This document shows, in pieces, positions 9,569-17,485 of a stretch of DNA of 64,000 bases. Below the pieces are notes generated by a model, which saw only the letters and a program-made list of their open reading frames with translations, made no database searches and was not told the origin of the DNA. Position 1 is the stretch's first letter; each line of letters opens with the position of its first letter. The stretch is taken from contig NZ_CP076457.1 of assembly GCF_018866325.1 (NCBI RefSeq), forward strand, positions 62,001 through 126,000, written 5' to 3'. This DNA is from Streptomyces sp. YPW6 (lineage in GTDB: Bacteria; Actinomycetota; Actinomycetes; Streptomycetales; Streptomycetaceae). The position numbers were made by a program, and so were the translations under genes.

Positions 9569-10063
9569 TCACCGCCGCGAGTCTTCCGCGCACGGCCACA
9601 CCTCCTTGACCCACCCGGCCACCGACTCGTCGTCCCGCTCGACGGCGCGTCGGGCCGGGACCTGGCAGGACCAGCCGTTACGGACCAGCAGCTTGCGCAC
9701 GCCCTGAATCGTGTAGGTCAGGTGGAAGCGTCGGCCGATCACCGTCTTCACACGGCTCAGGGTCCAGCGCTGGTCCTCCCAGCCGTGCGCGGCCGGTCCC
9801 TTGGCCAGCTCCGCCTCCAACTGGGCGAACTGCTTCTCGCTCAGCCTCGGCAGCGACGCCGGCCCCTGCGACCGCAGAGCCCGCGGACCGCCCTCGTCCC
9901 ACAACTGCCGCCATCGCTGCACCGAACGAACGCTGACCCGTAGGTCCTCGGCGATCGCCGAGCTCGCCTCGCCCTGGGCGAACCTCTCGGCCGCCTTCAG
10001 CCGTAACTCCTCGCGGAACTGCTGCCGCTCGGCGGTCAGCCCGCCCCCTTGTGGATACCGCAT
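9569..10063 (-). CDS. IS630 transposase, N-terminal frame (orfA)
   Basis: This frame carries the helix-turn-helix half of the transposase: MRYPQGGG, then EASSAIAEDLRVSVRSVQRW and a winged segment LPRLSEKQFAQLEAELAKG. It overlaps the next frame at 9569-9614, where the sense shifts from WVKEVWPCAED to WVKGGVAVRG. Two-frame IS630 transposases joined by programmed frameshifting are well known. This arrangement can be native rather than a defect. Confidence 0.82.
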   Translation of the reverse strand: MRYPQGGGLTAERQQFREELRLKAAERFAQGEASSAIAEDLRVSVRSVQRWRQLWDEGGPRALRSQGPASLPRLSEKQFAQLEAELAKGPAAHGWEDQRWTLSRVKTVIGRRFHLTYTIQGVRKLLVRNGWSCQVPARRAVERDDESVAGWVKEVWPCAEDSRR

Positions 10064-10127
10064 GTCCCGGTGATACCGCACAGACGACGAGCCGTCAGCC
10101 CCTACGACACCACGAGTTCAAACTCAG

Positions 10128-10567
10128 TAGTGGCGCCGAGGCCCACCTCCTCACAGGGAACCGCTGCGCTGAGAGAGATGACGATCGACGCCTTCGCGGC
10201 CTGCTCAGGCTGTCGGAAAGGCGGGTCAGCACGTCAGGCACCGGCATTGCTCTACCCTCCGGCTCGCCTCGGGCCGCCGTGGGAGTAGCGGTCAGGTTGT
10301 TCGCCCCCGCTCATGCGGCGGCTGGCTGCCGTGTGGCTGCGCAGAGGGCCTGGTCTGCATGCCGCGGGAATCGTCGCGGATGGTTAGCTTTCACACCGTA
10401 GGGATTAGAACGTTCATAGGGAAAGCGGCCCTGAACTGCACTCTTTCGGGGACATGCTCTGTCGCGCTCCCGTGGCTAGCATTTTGCACGCAGGCCACCG
10501 AGGCATTCCCATACGGGAACTGGCAGTCCGGTGTGGCGGAAACCGTGACGGGAACGAGGGAGTAGTC
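10128..10567. other. Intergenic region, no clear gene
   Basis: Between the IS630 element and the DUF397 gene I see no convincing coding frame. The part after about 10385 is lower in GC and probably contains the promoter of the DUF397 gene. Confidence 0.45.
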
Positions 10568-10798
10568 ATGATCGCGAATGGCATGCAGGCGGACCAGATC
10601 TCCGGGGCGTCCTGGAGGAAGGCGCGCGCGAGCATCAACAACGGAAACTGCGTTGAGGTGGCCTCGCTTCCGGAGGGACGTGTGGCCGTGCGGAACTCCA
10701 GGTTTCCGCAGGGGCCGGCACTCGTCTTCAGCAAGGCGGAGCTGGCCGCGTTTCTCGACGGCGCGAAGCGGGAGGAGTTCGACGACTTCGCCGCGTGA
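10568..10798 (+). CDS. DUF397 domain protein
   Basis: The 76-residue protein has the DUF397 pattern ASWRKARASINNGNCVEVA followed by VAVRNSRFP and a C-terminal FSKAELAAFLDGAKREEFDD. DUF397 proteins in Streptomyces are small partners of XRE/DUF5753 regulators, often in developmental or antibiotic control (the bldB/whiJ-type families). Its partner is the next gene, 100 bp downstream. The ATG at 10568 follows GAGGGAG; the frame could extend further upstream but without a better start. Confidence 0.88.
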   Translation: MIANGMQADQISGASWRKARASINNGNCVEVASLPEGRVAVRNSRFPQGPALVFSKAELAAFLDGAKREEFDDFAA

Positions 10799-10899
10799 TA
10801 CGCGTAAGCGGAGCGTTGCGCGTTGGCCATAGATTGTGCGGCGGGCATGTGCGCGGGCATTCTGGGGCGACTTATGTCCCAGCACTGTTCGGAGTCCAC

Positions 10900-11820
10900 A
10901 TGGCCGCCGCCCGTCATTGGCAGTCAGATCCTGAGTCATCGGTGGTTGATCTGTCGTCAGCGGGCACCGAGCGCCCTGCCGCGCAGCTTCTGGGCGAGGA
11001 GCTGCGCCGGCATCGGGAGCGCCGTGGTCTCACTCTGGGGGCGGCGGCGCGTGCCATTCGGGGGTCGACGTCGAAGATGAGCCGGCTGGAGCGTGGGGAG
11101 AGTCCCGCCAAGCCGCGCGATGTGTATGACCTCGCTACCTTCTACGGTCTGTCCCGGCAGGACTTGGGCTTCCTCGAGCAGCTCTTGGCCCAGGCGTCGA
11201 ACTCCGAGTGGTACGAGCGGTTCGCCGATGTGACGCCTAGTTTCCTCAAGCGTCTGATCCGTATGGAGGGGCGTGCCGAGGAGATCACGATCTTCGAGAA
11301 TCAGGTGGTGCCCGGCCTGCTGCAGACCGAGCGCTACGCCGAGGCGCTGATCAGGATGATGGAGGCAAATCCTGTCTCGGAGGCGGAGATCGCCCGTACC
11401 GTTGCACTGCGGATGGGGCGGCAGATGATCCTCGGTCAGGATCTGCCTCGGATCACTGCGGTGCTGGACGAGACGGTTCTGCAGCGCAGGCGGGGAAGCG
11501 CCGATGTCATGCGTGAGCAGATGGAGCATCTGCTCGCTGCGGCCCGGATGCCGAAGTTGAACTTGCGGATCATCAGCAAGGACGCAATGTCTCCGCCGAT
11601 GGCCATCACTTATCTCCAGTTCCCTGACCACGTCCCGGGTGATCTCGCCTACCTGGAGAACATCGAGGGTGCGACCTATGCGACGAAGCAGCGCTCGCTG
11701 GACAACTACCGCAAGGTGCTGTCCGATGCCCGTGACCACGCCCTGGGGCGCGAGGAGAGCATCAAGGAGATAGAGCGGGCCGCGAAGGAGTGGGCGATGC
11801 GGGCTGCGAAGGAGCGGTGA
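10900..11820 (+). CDS. XRE-family regulator with DUF5753 domain
   Basis: The 306-residue protein has an N-terminal helix-turn-helix (LGEELRRHRERRGLTLGAAA ... STSKMSRLERGESP). From about residue 100 it has the DUF5753 domain (ENQVVPGLLQTERYAEALI, then RRRGSADVMREQMEHLL). The ATG at 10900 follows GGAG; upstream in-frame codons lack a ribosome site. The family binds DNA and is usually paired with a DUF397 protein, as here, although the small partner more often lies downstream. Cytoplasmic; targets unknown. Confidence 0.92.
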   Translation: MAAARHWQSDPESSVVDLSSAGTERPAAQLLGEELRRHRERRGLTLGAAARAIRGSTSKMSRLERGESPAKPRDVYDLATFYGLSRQDLGFLEQLLAQASNSEWYERFADVTPSFLKRLIRMEGRAEEITIFENQVVPGLLQTERYAEALIRMMEANPVSEAEIARTVALRMGRQMILGQDLPRITAVLDETVLQRRRGSADVMREQMEHLLAAARMPKLNLRIISKDAMSPPMAITYLQFPDHVPGDLAYLENIEGATYATKQRSLDNYRKVLSDARDHALGREESIKEIERAAKEWAMRAAKER

Positions 11821-11877
11821 CGCCGGGCCGACTGTGGTCGGGTGCCACCGCTCCGGTGTCAGCGGGGAACAGCTGCG

Positions 11878-12708
11878 TCACGCCTCGATTCTGGCGAGGC
11901 CGCCCCACTCGACCCAGTCGGTGGGGCGCAGGTGTTCGGGTGGCGTGGGGTGGTCGGGCTGCCAGTCGATGACGTCGACGAGGCCGGGCGGGTCGATGAT
12001 GGTCATGCCGTCGAAGTACTGGCGGACCTCGTGCCGCTCCCGTACCCGGCCCCACCGGTTGTGGGTGGTATCGGCCATGAGGCGGGTGACTCTGTTGCGG
12101 ACTTCGGAGTCGTCGCTGACGAGCTGGCAGATGACCATGTAGCTGCCGGCCGGGAGTTCGGCCGCCACACGCTTTATCAGGGCTGCGGGGTCCCGCTCGT
12201 CGTCGGTGTCGGGAAGGCAGTGCAGGACAGATACGAAGAGGGCCGCGATCGGCCGGGTCCAGTCGAGGAAGTCAGTGGTGGCGGAGCGGATCTTCTCCGT
12301 CTCCCGCATGTCCTGGTCGATGACCATGACGTTGTCGTTCTCGTGCAGTTGGGTGCGGCCGTGGGCGAGGACCATGGGGTCGTTGTCGACGTAGGCGACC
12401 TTGGCGTCCGATGAGATGCGCTGGACGACTTCGTGGACGTTGTCCCGGGTGGGCAGTCCCGAGCCGTGGTCGAGGAACTGCCGGATGTTCATGTCCTGGG
12501 CGAGGACGCGGACCACTCTGCGGAGGAAGTCGCGGTTGCTGCGGGCCAGTTGCTGCGTACTGGGCGCGATCTTGAGGAGGTCGGCGGAGGCTCTTCGGTC
12601 GACTTCGTAGTGCTGGCTGCCTCCTAAGAGATAGTCGTACATGCGGGCGACGCTGGGGGTGCTGGTGTCGATGGGGCGTCGAGATTGGGGTTTCTCCCCG
12701 TAGGCCAT
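11878..12708 (-). CDS. SAM-dependent methyltransferase (DUF574 family)
   Basis: The 276-residue protein belongs to the actinobacterial SAM-binding family DUF574/Methyltransf_19. Motifs include SVARMYDYLLGGSQHYEVDR near the start, FLDHGSGLPTRDNVHEV (SAM-binding loop), VAYVDNDPMVLAHGR and FVSVLHCLPDTDD. Members are very common in Streptomyces beside XRE/DUF397 genes; substrates are unknown. It converges on the XRE gene, with 57 bp between the two stop codons. Confidence 0.92.
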   Translation of the reverse strand: MAYGEKPQSRRPIDTSTPSVARMYDYLLGGSQHYEVDRRASADLLKIAPSTQQLARSNRDFLRRVVRVLAQDMNIRQFLDHGSGLPTRDNVHEVVQRISSDAKVAYVDNDPMVLAHGRTQLHENDNVMVIDQDMRETEKIRSATTDFLDWTRPIAALFVSVLHCLPDTDDERDPAALIKRVAAELPAGSYMVICQLVSDDSEVRNRVTRLMADTTHNRWGRVRERHEVRQYFDGMTIIDPPGLVDVIDWQPDHPTPPEHLRPTDWVEWGGLARIEA

Positions 12709-12808
12709 GCGTCAACTCCCTGGAGCCCTTGGTGAAGGGCGATGTTTCCCGGTTGAAGAGATCTATCGTAGGAGTCGTCCAGCTGACCCGCCAGTCACCC
12801 AAAGGGCG

Positions 12809-13372
12809 TCAACGGGGCCTCATGACCGATTTCGAGTCGTGCGAATCACTCACCGGCGTACGCAGGGCCGAGTCGTGTGCCGGGGCGTTGCAGGCCGCGT
12901 ACAGGCGCGGGGTGACGCAGGGAGGGAATGCTTCAAGTGCCCGCTCGGCGCTGCGCAGCAGGGCACGTACAGCGTGATCGTCGATTCCCATCAGGCCGGC
13001 GGTCTGCTTGATGGAGAGGTTGAGGCGGTGGTGGAGTAGGACCGTGTCGGCCTGCGCGTCGCGGAGCAGGCAGTGGATGCTCCAGCTGTGGCCTTCGGCG
13101 CAGGTGGTCCGTTCGCTGGCCTGGTCCCGCAGCAGCCGCCAGGCCCGGGCGGCCGGACAGGCGCTGCGCAGAACTGTTGCCCAGCCCGCGCTCAGGGCGT
13201 CGAAGGCCGCCTCAACGCAGTGGGTCGCCCGGGGCCAGTCACCGGTCCGTACGTAGGCGTAGCGCAGGTACCAGTCGAGATGGAGTTCGCGGAAGGCGGC
13301 GTACTCGAGGCAGAAGGCGGCCGGCATCCGCTCGCCGGCAGGTCTCGCCGGCCGGCGGCTGGTGCGGTTCAC
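12809..13372 (-). CDS. Sigma-factor-like helix-turn-helix protein
   Basis: The protein has about 187 residues. The GTG start at 13372 overlaps the stop of the upstream gene (GTGA), so the two are translationally coupled. The C-terminal half contains LLHHRLNLSIKQTAGLMGID with DDHAVRALLRSAERALEA, resembling sigma-70 region 4. The N-terminal half (FRELHLDWYLRYAYVRTGD) resembles the region-2 start of ECF-type proteins. It may be a divergent sigma factor or a regulator. The coupling suggests it acts with the upstream gene. Confidence 0.7.
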   Translation of the reverse strand: MNRTSRRPARPAGERMPAAFCLEYAAFRELHLDWYLRYAYVRTGDWPRATHCVEAAFDALSAGWATVLRSACPAARAWRLLRDQASERTTCAEGHSWSIHCLLRDAQADTVLLHHRLNLSIKQTAGLMGIDDHAVRALLRSAERALEAFPPCVTPRLYAACNAPAHDSALRTPVSDSHDSKSVMRPR

Positions 13373-14373
13373 GTGGACCGCCGCCCTTGCTCTTGAGCTG
13401 CCCGGTGAGCTGCCCAGGGCGCTTTGAAGGGCTCCGGATCGGCGTCCAGCCACTGCAGTACCTCGCACAGTGCCTTCCAGTCCGGGACGAGCCGTCCGTC
13501 GAAGACTGCGTCCGTCTCTGCCTGGCTGAACCCGGGAAGGCATATGGATGCTGCTGCCGGGTGTCCCGCGGCGAGCCGTGCGCCGCGCAGTCCTGCGGCC
13601 AGGTGGTCGGCGAGGTAGGGCGCGTCGGGCAGGCGGGGTACGGACTTCGACGCGGTCTCCCACAGCAGGCGCAGGTCTGCGGGGTGACCGCCCAGCAGGT
13701 GAACGAGCGTGAAGACCGTGGTCCAGGGGACCACCGCCTTCCCCTCCAGGACCCAGCGCACCGCGAAGGCCGGCATACCGGCCTCGGCCGCGAGGTCCTC
13801 GAAGCCGGCCTTCGTATGCTCCCGCAGCGTACGCAGGGCACGCCCCAGGGCGGATGCGGCGTCGCTCGTGCGCTGAGCGGCGGGGGGCGCCGTCCGCGAG
13901 GCGTGCGCATCGGTGCCATCCGGCTGGCGGGCCCACGGTGCTGGTTCCCGGGCGGAGAGCCGCTGAGCGGTACGGGCACCGCCCCAGCGCGCTCGGGCCT
14001 GGCCCTCGGTCAGTCCGGCCACGACGGCGATCTCCGACCAGGTGCGGCCCGCGGAGCGCTCCTCGCTCACCACTGCCGCGGCCACGCACTGGGCATCGTC
14101 CACGATCCTGGACGTCAGCTCCAGGACCCCGTCGAGGGGAACGTTACTGAAGCACGCCGCGAACAGCTCATCTGCACGAAGGGCGAGTTCCGTGGCGACG
14201 GAACGGTGGGAGAACCCGGGTACCGCGGCCCGCAGATCATGGTCCCGTTTCCGCTGTGCGCGGCTGCGGTGGCTTTCGTCGTAGTAGTCGCGCGGGCGTC
14301 CGCCACCGGGACGCCGGTCGATGGTTTTCCCGCAGCCACAACCGCAACGGGCTTTGCCTGAAGCGTCAGACAT
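13369..14373 (-). CDS. Helix-turn-helix regulator with Cys-rich N-terminus
   Basis: The 334-residue protein starts with a CGCGCGKTIDRRPGGGRPRD segment, a short Cys-rich region that may bind zinc. A central helical segment (GRTWSEIAVVAGLTEGQARA) and an XRE-like helix-turn-helix (LRTLREHTKAGFEDLAAEAG) follow. The ATG at 14373 was chosen; a GTG lies one codon upstream. The last bases overlap the sigma-like gene. No named family beyond helix-turn-helix is recognised. Confidence 0.72.
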   Translation of the reverse strand: MSDASGKARCGCGCGKTIDRRPGGGRPRDYYDESHRSRAQRKRDHDLRAAVPGFSHRSVATELALRADELFAACFSNVPLDGVLELTSRIVDDAQCVAAAVVSEERSAGRTWSEIAVVAGLTEGQARARWGGARTAQRLSAREPAPWARQPDGTDAHASRTAPPAAQRTSDAASALGRALRTLREHTKAGFEDLAAEAGMPAFAVRWVLEGKAVVPWTTVFTLVHLLGGHPADLRLLWETASKSVPRLPDAPYLADHLAAGLRGARLAAGHPAAASICLPGFSQAETDAVFDGRLVPDWKALCEVLQWLDADPEPFKAPWAAHRAAQEQGRRST

Positions 14374-14439
14374 CACTGCATCCCTTCCCCCTGCCGCCTG
14401 CGCATCCGGGGTGCGGGCGCGCAGGCGGCAGGGAGTGAT

Positions 14440-14473
14440 CCGTGGGGGACCGCCGGGCGGCGGTCCCCCACGG
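14440..14473. terminator. 15-bp perfect hairpin terminator
   Basis: Positions 14440-14454 pair with 14459-14473 around a GGGC loop. It lies 10 bp past the stop of the small membrane gene and upstream of the regulator pair, so it probably ends transcription of the former. Confidence 0.72.
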
Positions 14474-14482
14474 TGTTGGAGA

Positions 14483-14791
14483 TCAGACCTGGCGTACGCG
14501 GACGTAGCGCAGGTAGCTGCGCTTCGACAGCGCGACCAGAAGGCCGATCAGGGGCAGGGCGAGCGGGAAGAGGAACGGCCAGAGGGCGGGCAGCTGCTGC
14601 CAACCCGGCCGCACCGACAGGAACGCGACGATGCCCAGCAGGATGATCAGGAGCATGAGGAGGAGGCTGGCGCAGATACGCAGCTCGTACAGATGCACGC
14701 CGCGGGGTTTGGGAGCCTGTGGGGCAGGGATAATTCCCGATGGAACGACCGGGGGAACGTTAGCCTGTTCCCGGCTGTTTTCCGTGGTCAC
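14483..14791 (-). CDS. Small two-TM membrane protein
   Basis: The 102-residue protein starts at GTG 14791 (VTTENSREQA) after AAAGGGTC. It has a proline-rich cytoplasmic start, a hydrophobic segment ICASLLLMLLIILLGIVAF, a second segment FLFPLALPLIGLLVAL, and a basic end (KRSYLRYVRVRQV). No family is recognised. Confidence 0.65.
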   Translation of the reverse strand: MTTENSREQANVPPVVPSGIIPAPQAPKPRGVHLYELRICASLLLMLLIILLGIVAFLSVRPGWQQLPALWPFLFPLALPLIGLLVALSKRSYLRYVRVRQV

Positions 14792-15754
14792 TGTTGACCC
14801 TTTCCAGGTTGACGATGGCCTGCCGGGTGGTCTCGGGCTGCAATCCCGGGACCACCTGCGCACAGCGTGCCATTACTCGGCTGCGCGCTGTCATTCCACA
14901 CATTAGCTGCGCGATGGACGGCTTCACGACCGTTCCCTCCCCCCTGGGAAAAGTTCCCAGGATGGGAAAGCGTCCCGCATGCAACAGGTGTGCAATCAGG
15001 CCCAGTTCGGACCGGACTGCTGTCATATCAGGGCTCGATGAATGGTTGAATCTAGGCCCTCTACATGACGGTTCGTTCCGCATTTTGAGCAGCTGTGATC
15101 AGCCCCTGCCGGATTTCCTGCTCAGCAGCGCGGATTGGTCAATCTGAGTTGACACGACGTTCTCTTAATCCGGAACCCTCACATCCGTTCCGTACGCACG
15201 GGATTATGGGAATAATGCAAACGTTGCGAGCGCAACATTTCGGTTGCGGTGCGTGAATTTCCCTCCCGGGTGACTCCGCAGCGTGTCCAGCACCCTGCCA
15301 GGAAGGGCCTCATGCCTCGATCTGCATGCTTTGCCCGCAAACGGAGCAAGGGCGGGCCAGGCCCCGTCGGGCAACCCCCGTGACATGCATCACAGTTGGC
15401 GCTCGACGACTCCGGACGGGCCTGCGGACGGGCGCCTGCCGGTCGCACCCAGAGTGCCCCGGCGGACCGGGCATCCCTCGCCTCTCCGAGGCAACCGAGC
15501 CTGCTCCCACGGCAGAGGAAGTCCGAGCGCCGTCGCCATCTTCCACGGCGGGCTGCACAGACACTTGTCGGATCACGGCGGGCAATGGAGCGTACGAGCG
15601 CGCTGCCGTGGACGCGACGACGTACGACCCCTGGCCCGCGAGGGCGTTCCCGAGGGTGTAGAGCGCCACCTGGCGCAGTTCTGGCCAGCCGGCGTGTGAA
15701 CGCCAGTGGGCGGAGACCGGCAGGCCGGCCCCCGCCCACTGGACAGCTCACCAC
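14792..15754. other. Long region without a convincing gene
   Basis: Open frames are present on both strands but none shows consistent codon bias, a ribosome site and recognisable motifs together. Parts, for example around 15150-15250, are clearly lower in GC than the surroundings. It may contain decayed sequence between the regulatory genes and the defence island. Confidence 0.4.
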
Positions 15755-16135
15755 CTATGAGGTGATTTTGACGATGAGTCCGCCTTCAGGGCCGTCGACG
15801 ATCCGGTTTTTGGTCATGAACTGGCCCAGCAGGATGCCGGCATCCTGGCTCTGCCGGGCGTTGACCGGCATCGCGGAGTAGTTCAGCTTCTCCGCGAACG
15901 GGTCATGGTCCGCCTGCGCCGATCCCTCATATGTGGTGGCGAAGGGGTACTCGTCGCAGTCCTTGCCACCCTTGGTGTAGTCCGGCCCGAAGTATCGACG
16001 GCAGGCGGCAACCACTTCCGGTCGCGGGCATGGGACGCGAGCGGTTCCCCTGGCTCTGTGCAGCAGGAGCATGTTGTGCCCATTTCTCCAGGCGGAAGAG
16101 ACGGATTCGGGAGCCTGGTGCCGGCCTGCCTTCAC
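15755..16135 (-). pseudogene. NucA/NucB-type nuclease domain fragment
   Basis: The region from about 16030 to 15755 carries RRYFGPDYTKGGKDCDEYPF, TTYEGSAQA and LGQFMTKNRIVDGPEGG. This is the pattern of NucA/NucB deoxyribonuclease domains, which in Streptomyces usually form the C-terminal toxin of polymorphic secreted proteins. The carrier part is missing, and upstream the sequence turns into an HNH fragment on the other strand. It is probably the cut-off tip of a toxin gene. Confidence 0.68.
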
Positions 16136-16234
16136 TGCAACTTGGACAAAGGGGACAGAAAGGCATGGATTGGGCGGCTCGGAAGGAAGGCGCCGTGCCG
16201 TCGCGAGCCGCCTGTCGCGCTCACGGTCTTATGA
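16049..16234 (+). pseudogene. HNH endonuclease C-terminal fragment
   Basis: The plus-strand frame reads QQEHVVPISPGGRDGFGSLV then PACLHCNLDKGDRK, which is the HNH motif with the final CxxCN pattern. Only the C-terminal part is present; the 5' part is replaced by the opposing NucA/B fragment. A relic at a recombination junction. Confidence 0.68.
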
Positions 16235-16312
16235 TCTTCTCTCCATTGGAACGCAGTCGGTGGTGGTTTGCTTCTCCAGGCGGGCGCCGCGGCTCTCTAC
16301 GGCAAGGGTGTC

Positions 16313-17227
16313 ATGGTCGATCAGCAGCGTGGGGCCAGTATCCGTATCTTCCTCATCGATGGGACTCCTCAGGGGATGAGGCTGGTCGAGCGCATCGGCT
16401 GGACCGGCTGCTGCCTGAGTTTCTCGCGCTCCGACTACGACCGTGCTCGCCACCGCGCTGAGCTCCAGCGCTCCGGCGTCTACGTGCTGGTGGGGGCCGA
16501 TCCCCAGGGAGCGCGGCCGGTGAGAATCTACATCGGCGAGGGAGAAGAGGTGCGGATCCGGCTCGATGCGCACGTCAGGGAGAAGGACTTCTGGTCCAGC
16601 GCCTTCGTCCTGACAACGAAGGACGACTCCCTGAACAAGGCGCACATCAGGTACCTGGAGGCGCGTCTGATCGCCATGGCCCAAACGGCGCAGATCGCGG
16701 GGGTCGAGAACGCGACCAACCCAGCAGCCCTGGGCAGGCTGTCCGAGCCGGAGACGTCGGACATGGAGGCCTACCTCGACGAGGCGCTGATCCTGCTTCC
16801 GCTTCTGGGGGTCACAGCGTTCGAAATCTACGACGAGCCCGCCGCGTCCACGGCGGCGCAGGTGACGAAGAACGATCAGGCGCGGATCGCCGGCCAGCGC
16901 TACCGCTTGACGACCCAGCTGACCGAAGCCGAGGGATACAGCGACTCACGGGGCTTCGCCGTCCTCGCAGGTGCACTCGCCCGCAAGGAAACGAAGGTCA
17001 TGGTTGCGGGCTACCAGAGAATACGTGAAGAGCTCGTCGCCGAAGGCATTCTGGTGAGCGTCAACGACCGGCAGTACCGGCTGGCCAGAACCTTCATCTT
17101 CGACAGTCCCTCCAGTGCTGCCAGCGTGCTGGCCGGCGGCAGCAAGAACGGCCGGACGGAATGGAAGGACGACCAGGGCCGGACCATCAAGGAGAACGAG
17201 GAAGCGACCGCCGCGTCCCCGGCGTGA
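16313..17227 (+). CDS. GIY-YIG nuclease-family protein with DUF4357
   Basis: The 304-residue protein has a GIY-YIG module at about residues 50-120: GVYVLVG, then RIYIGEGEEVRIRLDAH and the Glu-bearing HIRYLEARLI. A DUF4357 domain lies near the C-terminus (DSRGFAVLAGALARKE and PSSAASVLAGGSKNGRTEW). GIY-YIG/DUF4357 proteins occur in restriction and mobile-element contexts; the DUF4357 part probably binds DNA. The ATG at 16313 gives the best start. The location at the edge of a defence-rich stretch fits a DNA-targeting role, which is inference. Confidence 0.87.
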   Translation: MVDQQRGASIRIFLIDGTPQGMRLVERIGWTGCCLSFSRSDYDRARHRAELQRSGVYVLVGADPQGARPVRIYIGEGEEVRIRLDAHVREKDFWSSAFVLTTKDDSLNKAHIRYLEARLIAMAQTAQIAGVENATNPAALGRLSEPETSDMEAYLDEALILLPLLGVTAFEIYDEPAASTAAQVTKNDQARIAGQRYRLTTQLTEAEGYSDSRGFAVLAGALARKETKVMVAGYQRIREELVAEGILVSVNDRQYRLARTFIFDSPSSAASVLAGGSKNGRTEWKDDQGRTIKENEEATAASPA

Positions 17228-17485
17228 AGTGGGGCGGTCCGACCGGGACCCTGCCGAACGTACGCCTCCCCGTGCAGTACCTGAACCAGGAGCCGTCCCG
17301 GTCTGCGGCTTCCCCCTGCTTCGGACAGTGGCTCGGAGAGGGTTCCCGGTCCATTGGCCGCCTCCTGGGCCAGGAAATGCGCAGCGAAGGGCCGGCAGCG
17401 CCGCTCCTGGCGGGGACTCGACCCGGGCGTGGGTCCACTACGCAGATCTGCGGGCCTGCGGCTGCTCTCCTGTGCTTTCGCGGGT
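17228..17485. other. Short convergent intergenic region
   Basis: It lies between the ends of two convergent genes. I see no gene or clear hairpin. Confidence 0.4.

Larger units (their letters stand above)
8107..9614 (-). pseudogene. IS630 transposase catalytic frame, split by an IS5-type insertion
   Basis: The 5' part (9614 to 9215) carries WLVFEDEAGFSMTPP with the first Asp region and VLIWDNLNVHKA with the second Asp, and runs to KFAESRD. The rest (8327 to 8107) carries WLTIYYLPPYAPDLNPVEGI with the catalytic Glu and ends GLTIRPA. If the IS5-type element and one AGT copy are deleted, the frame reads AESRDWLTIYYLPPYAPDLN without a break. The gene is inactive as it stands. Confidence 0.88.
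8075..10127 (-). mobile_element. IS630-family element, interrupted by an IS5-type element
   Basis: The ends are inverted repeats: the left reads CTGAAGTTGAACTCGTGATG and the right, on the complementary strand, CTGAGTTTGAACTCGTGGTG. TA flanks both sides (8073-8074 and 10128-10129). Removing the inserted element and one copy of its target repeat (890 bp) leaves a 1163-bp IS630 element with two overlapping transposase frames on the minus strand. Confidence 0.85.

Noticed and set aside
12809..14089. A 426-codon minus-strand frame
   Set aside because: Its first 240 codons are the shadow of the overlapping helix-turn-helix gene; only the part from 13372 has protein-like composition.
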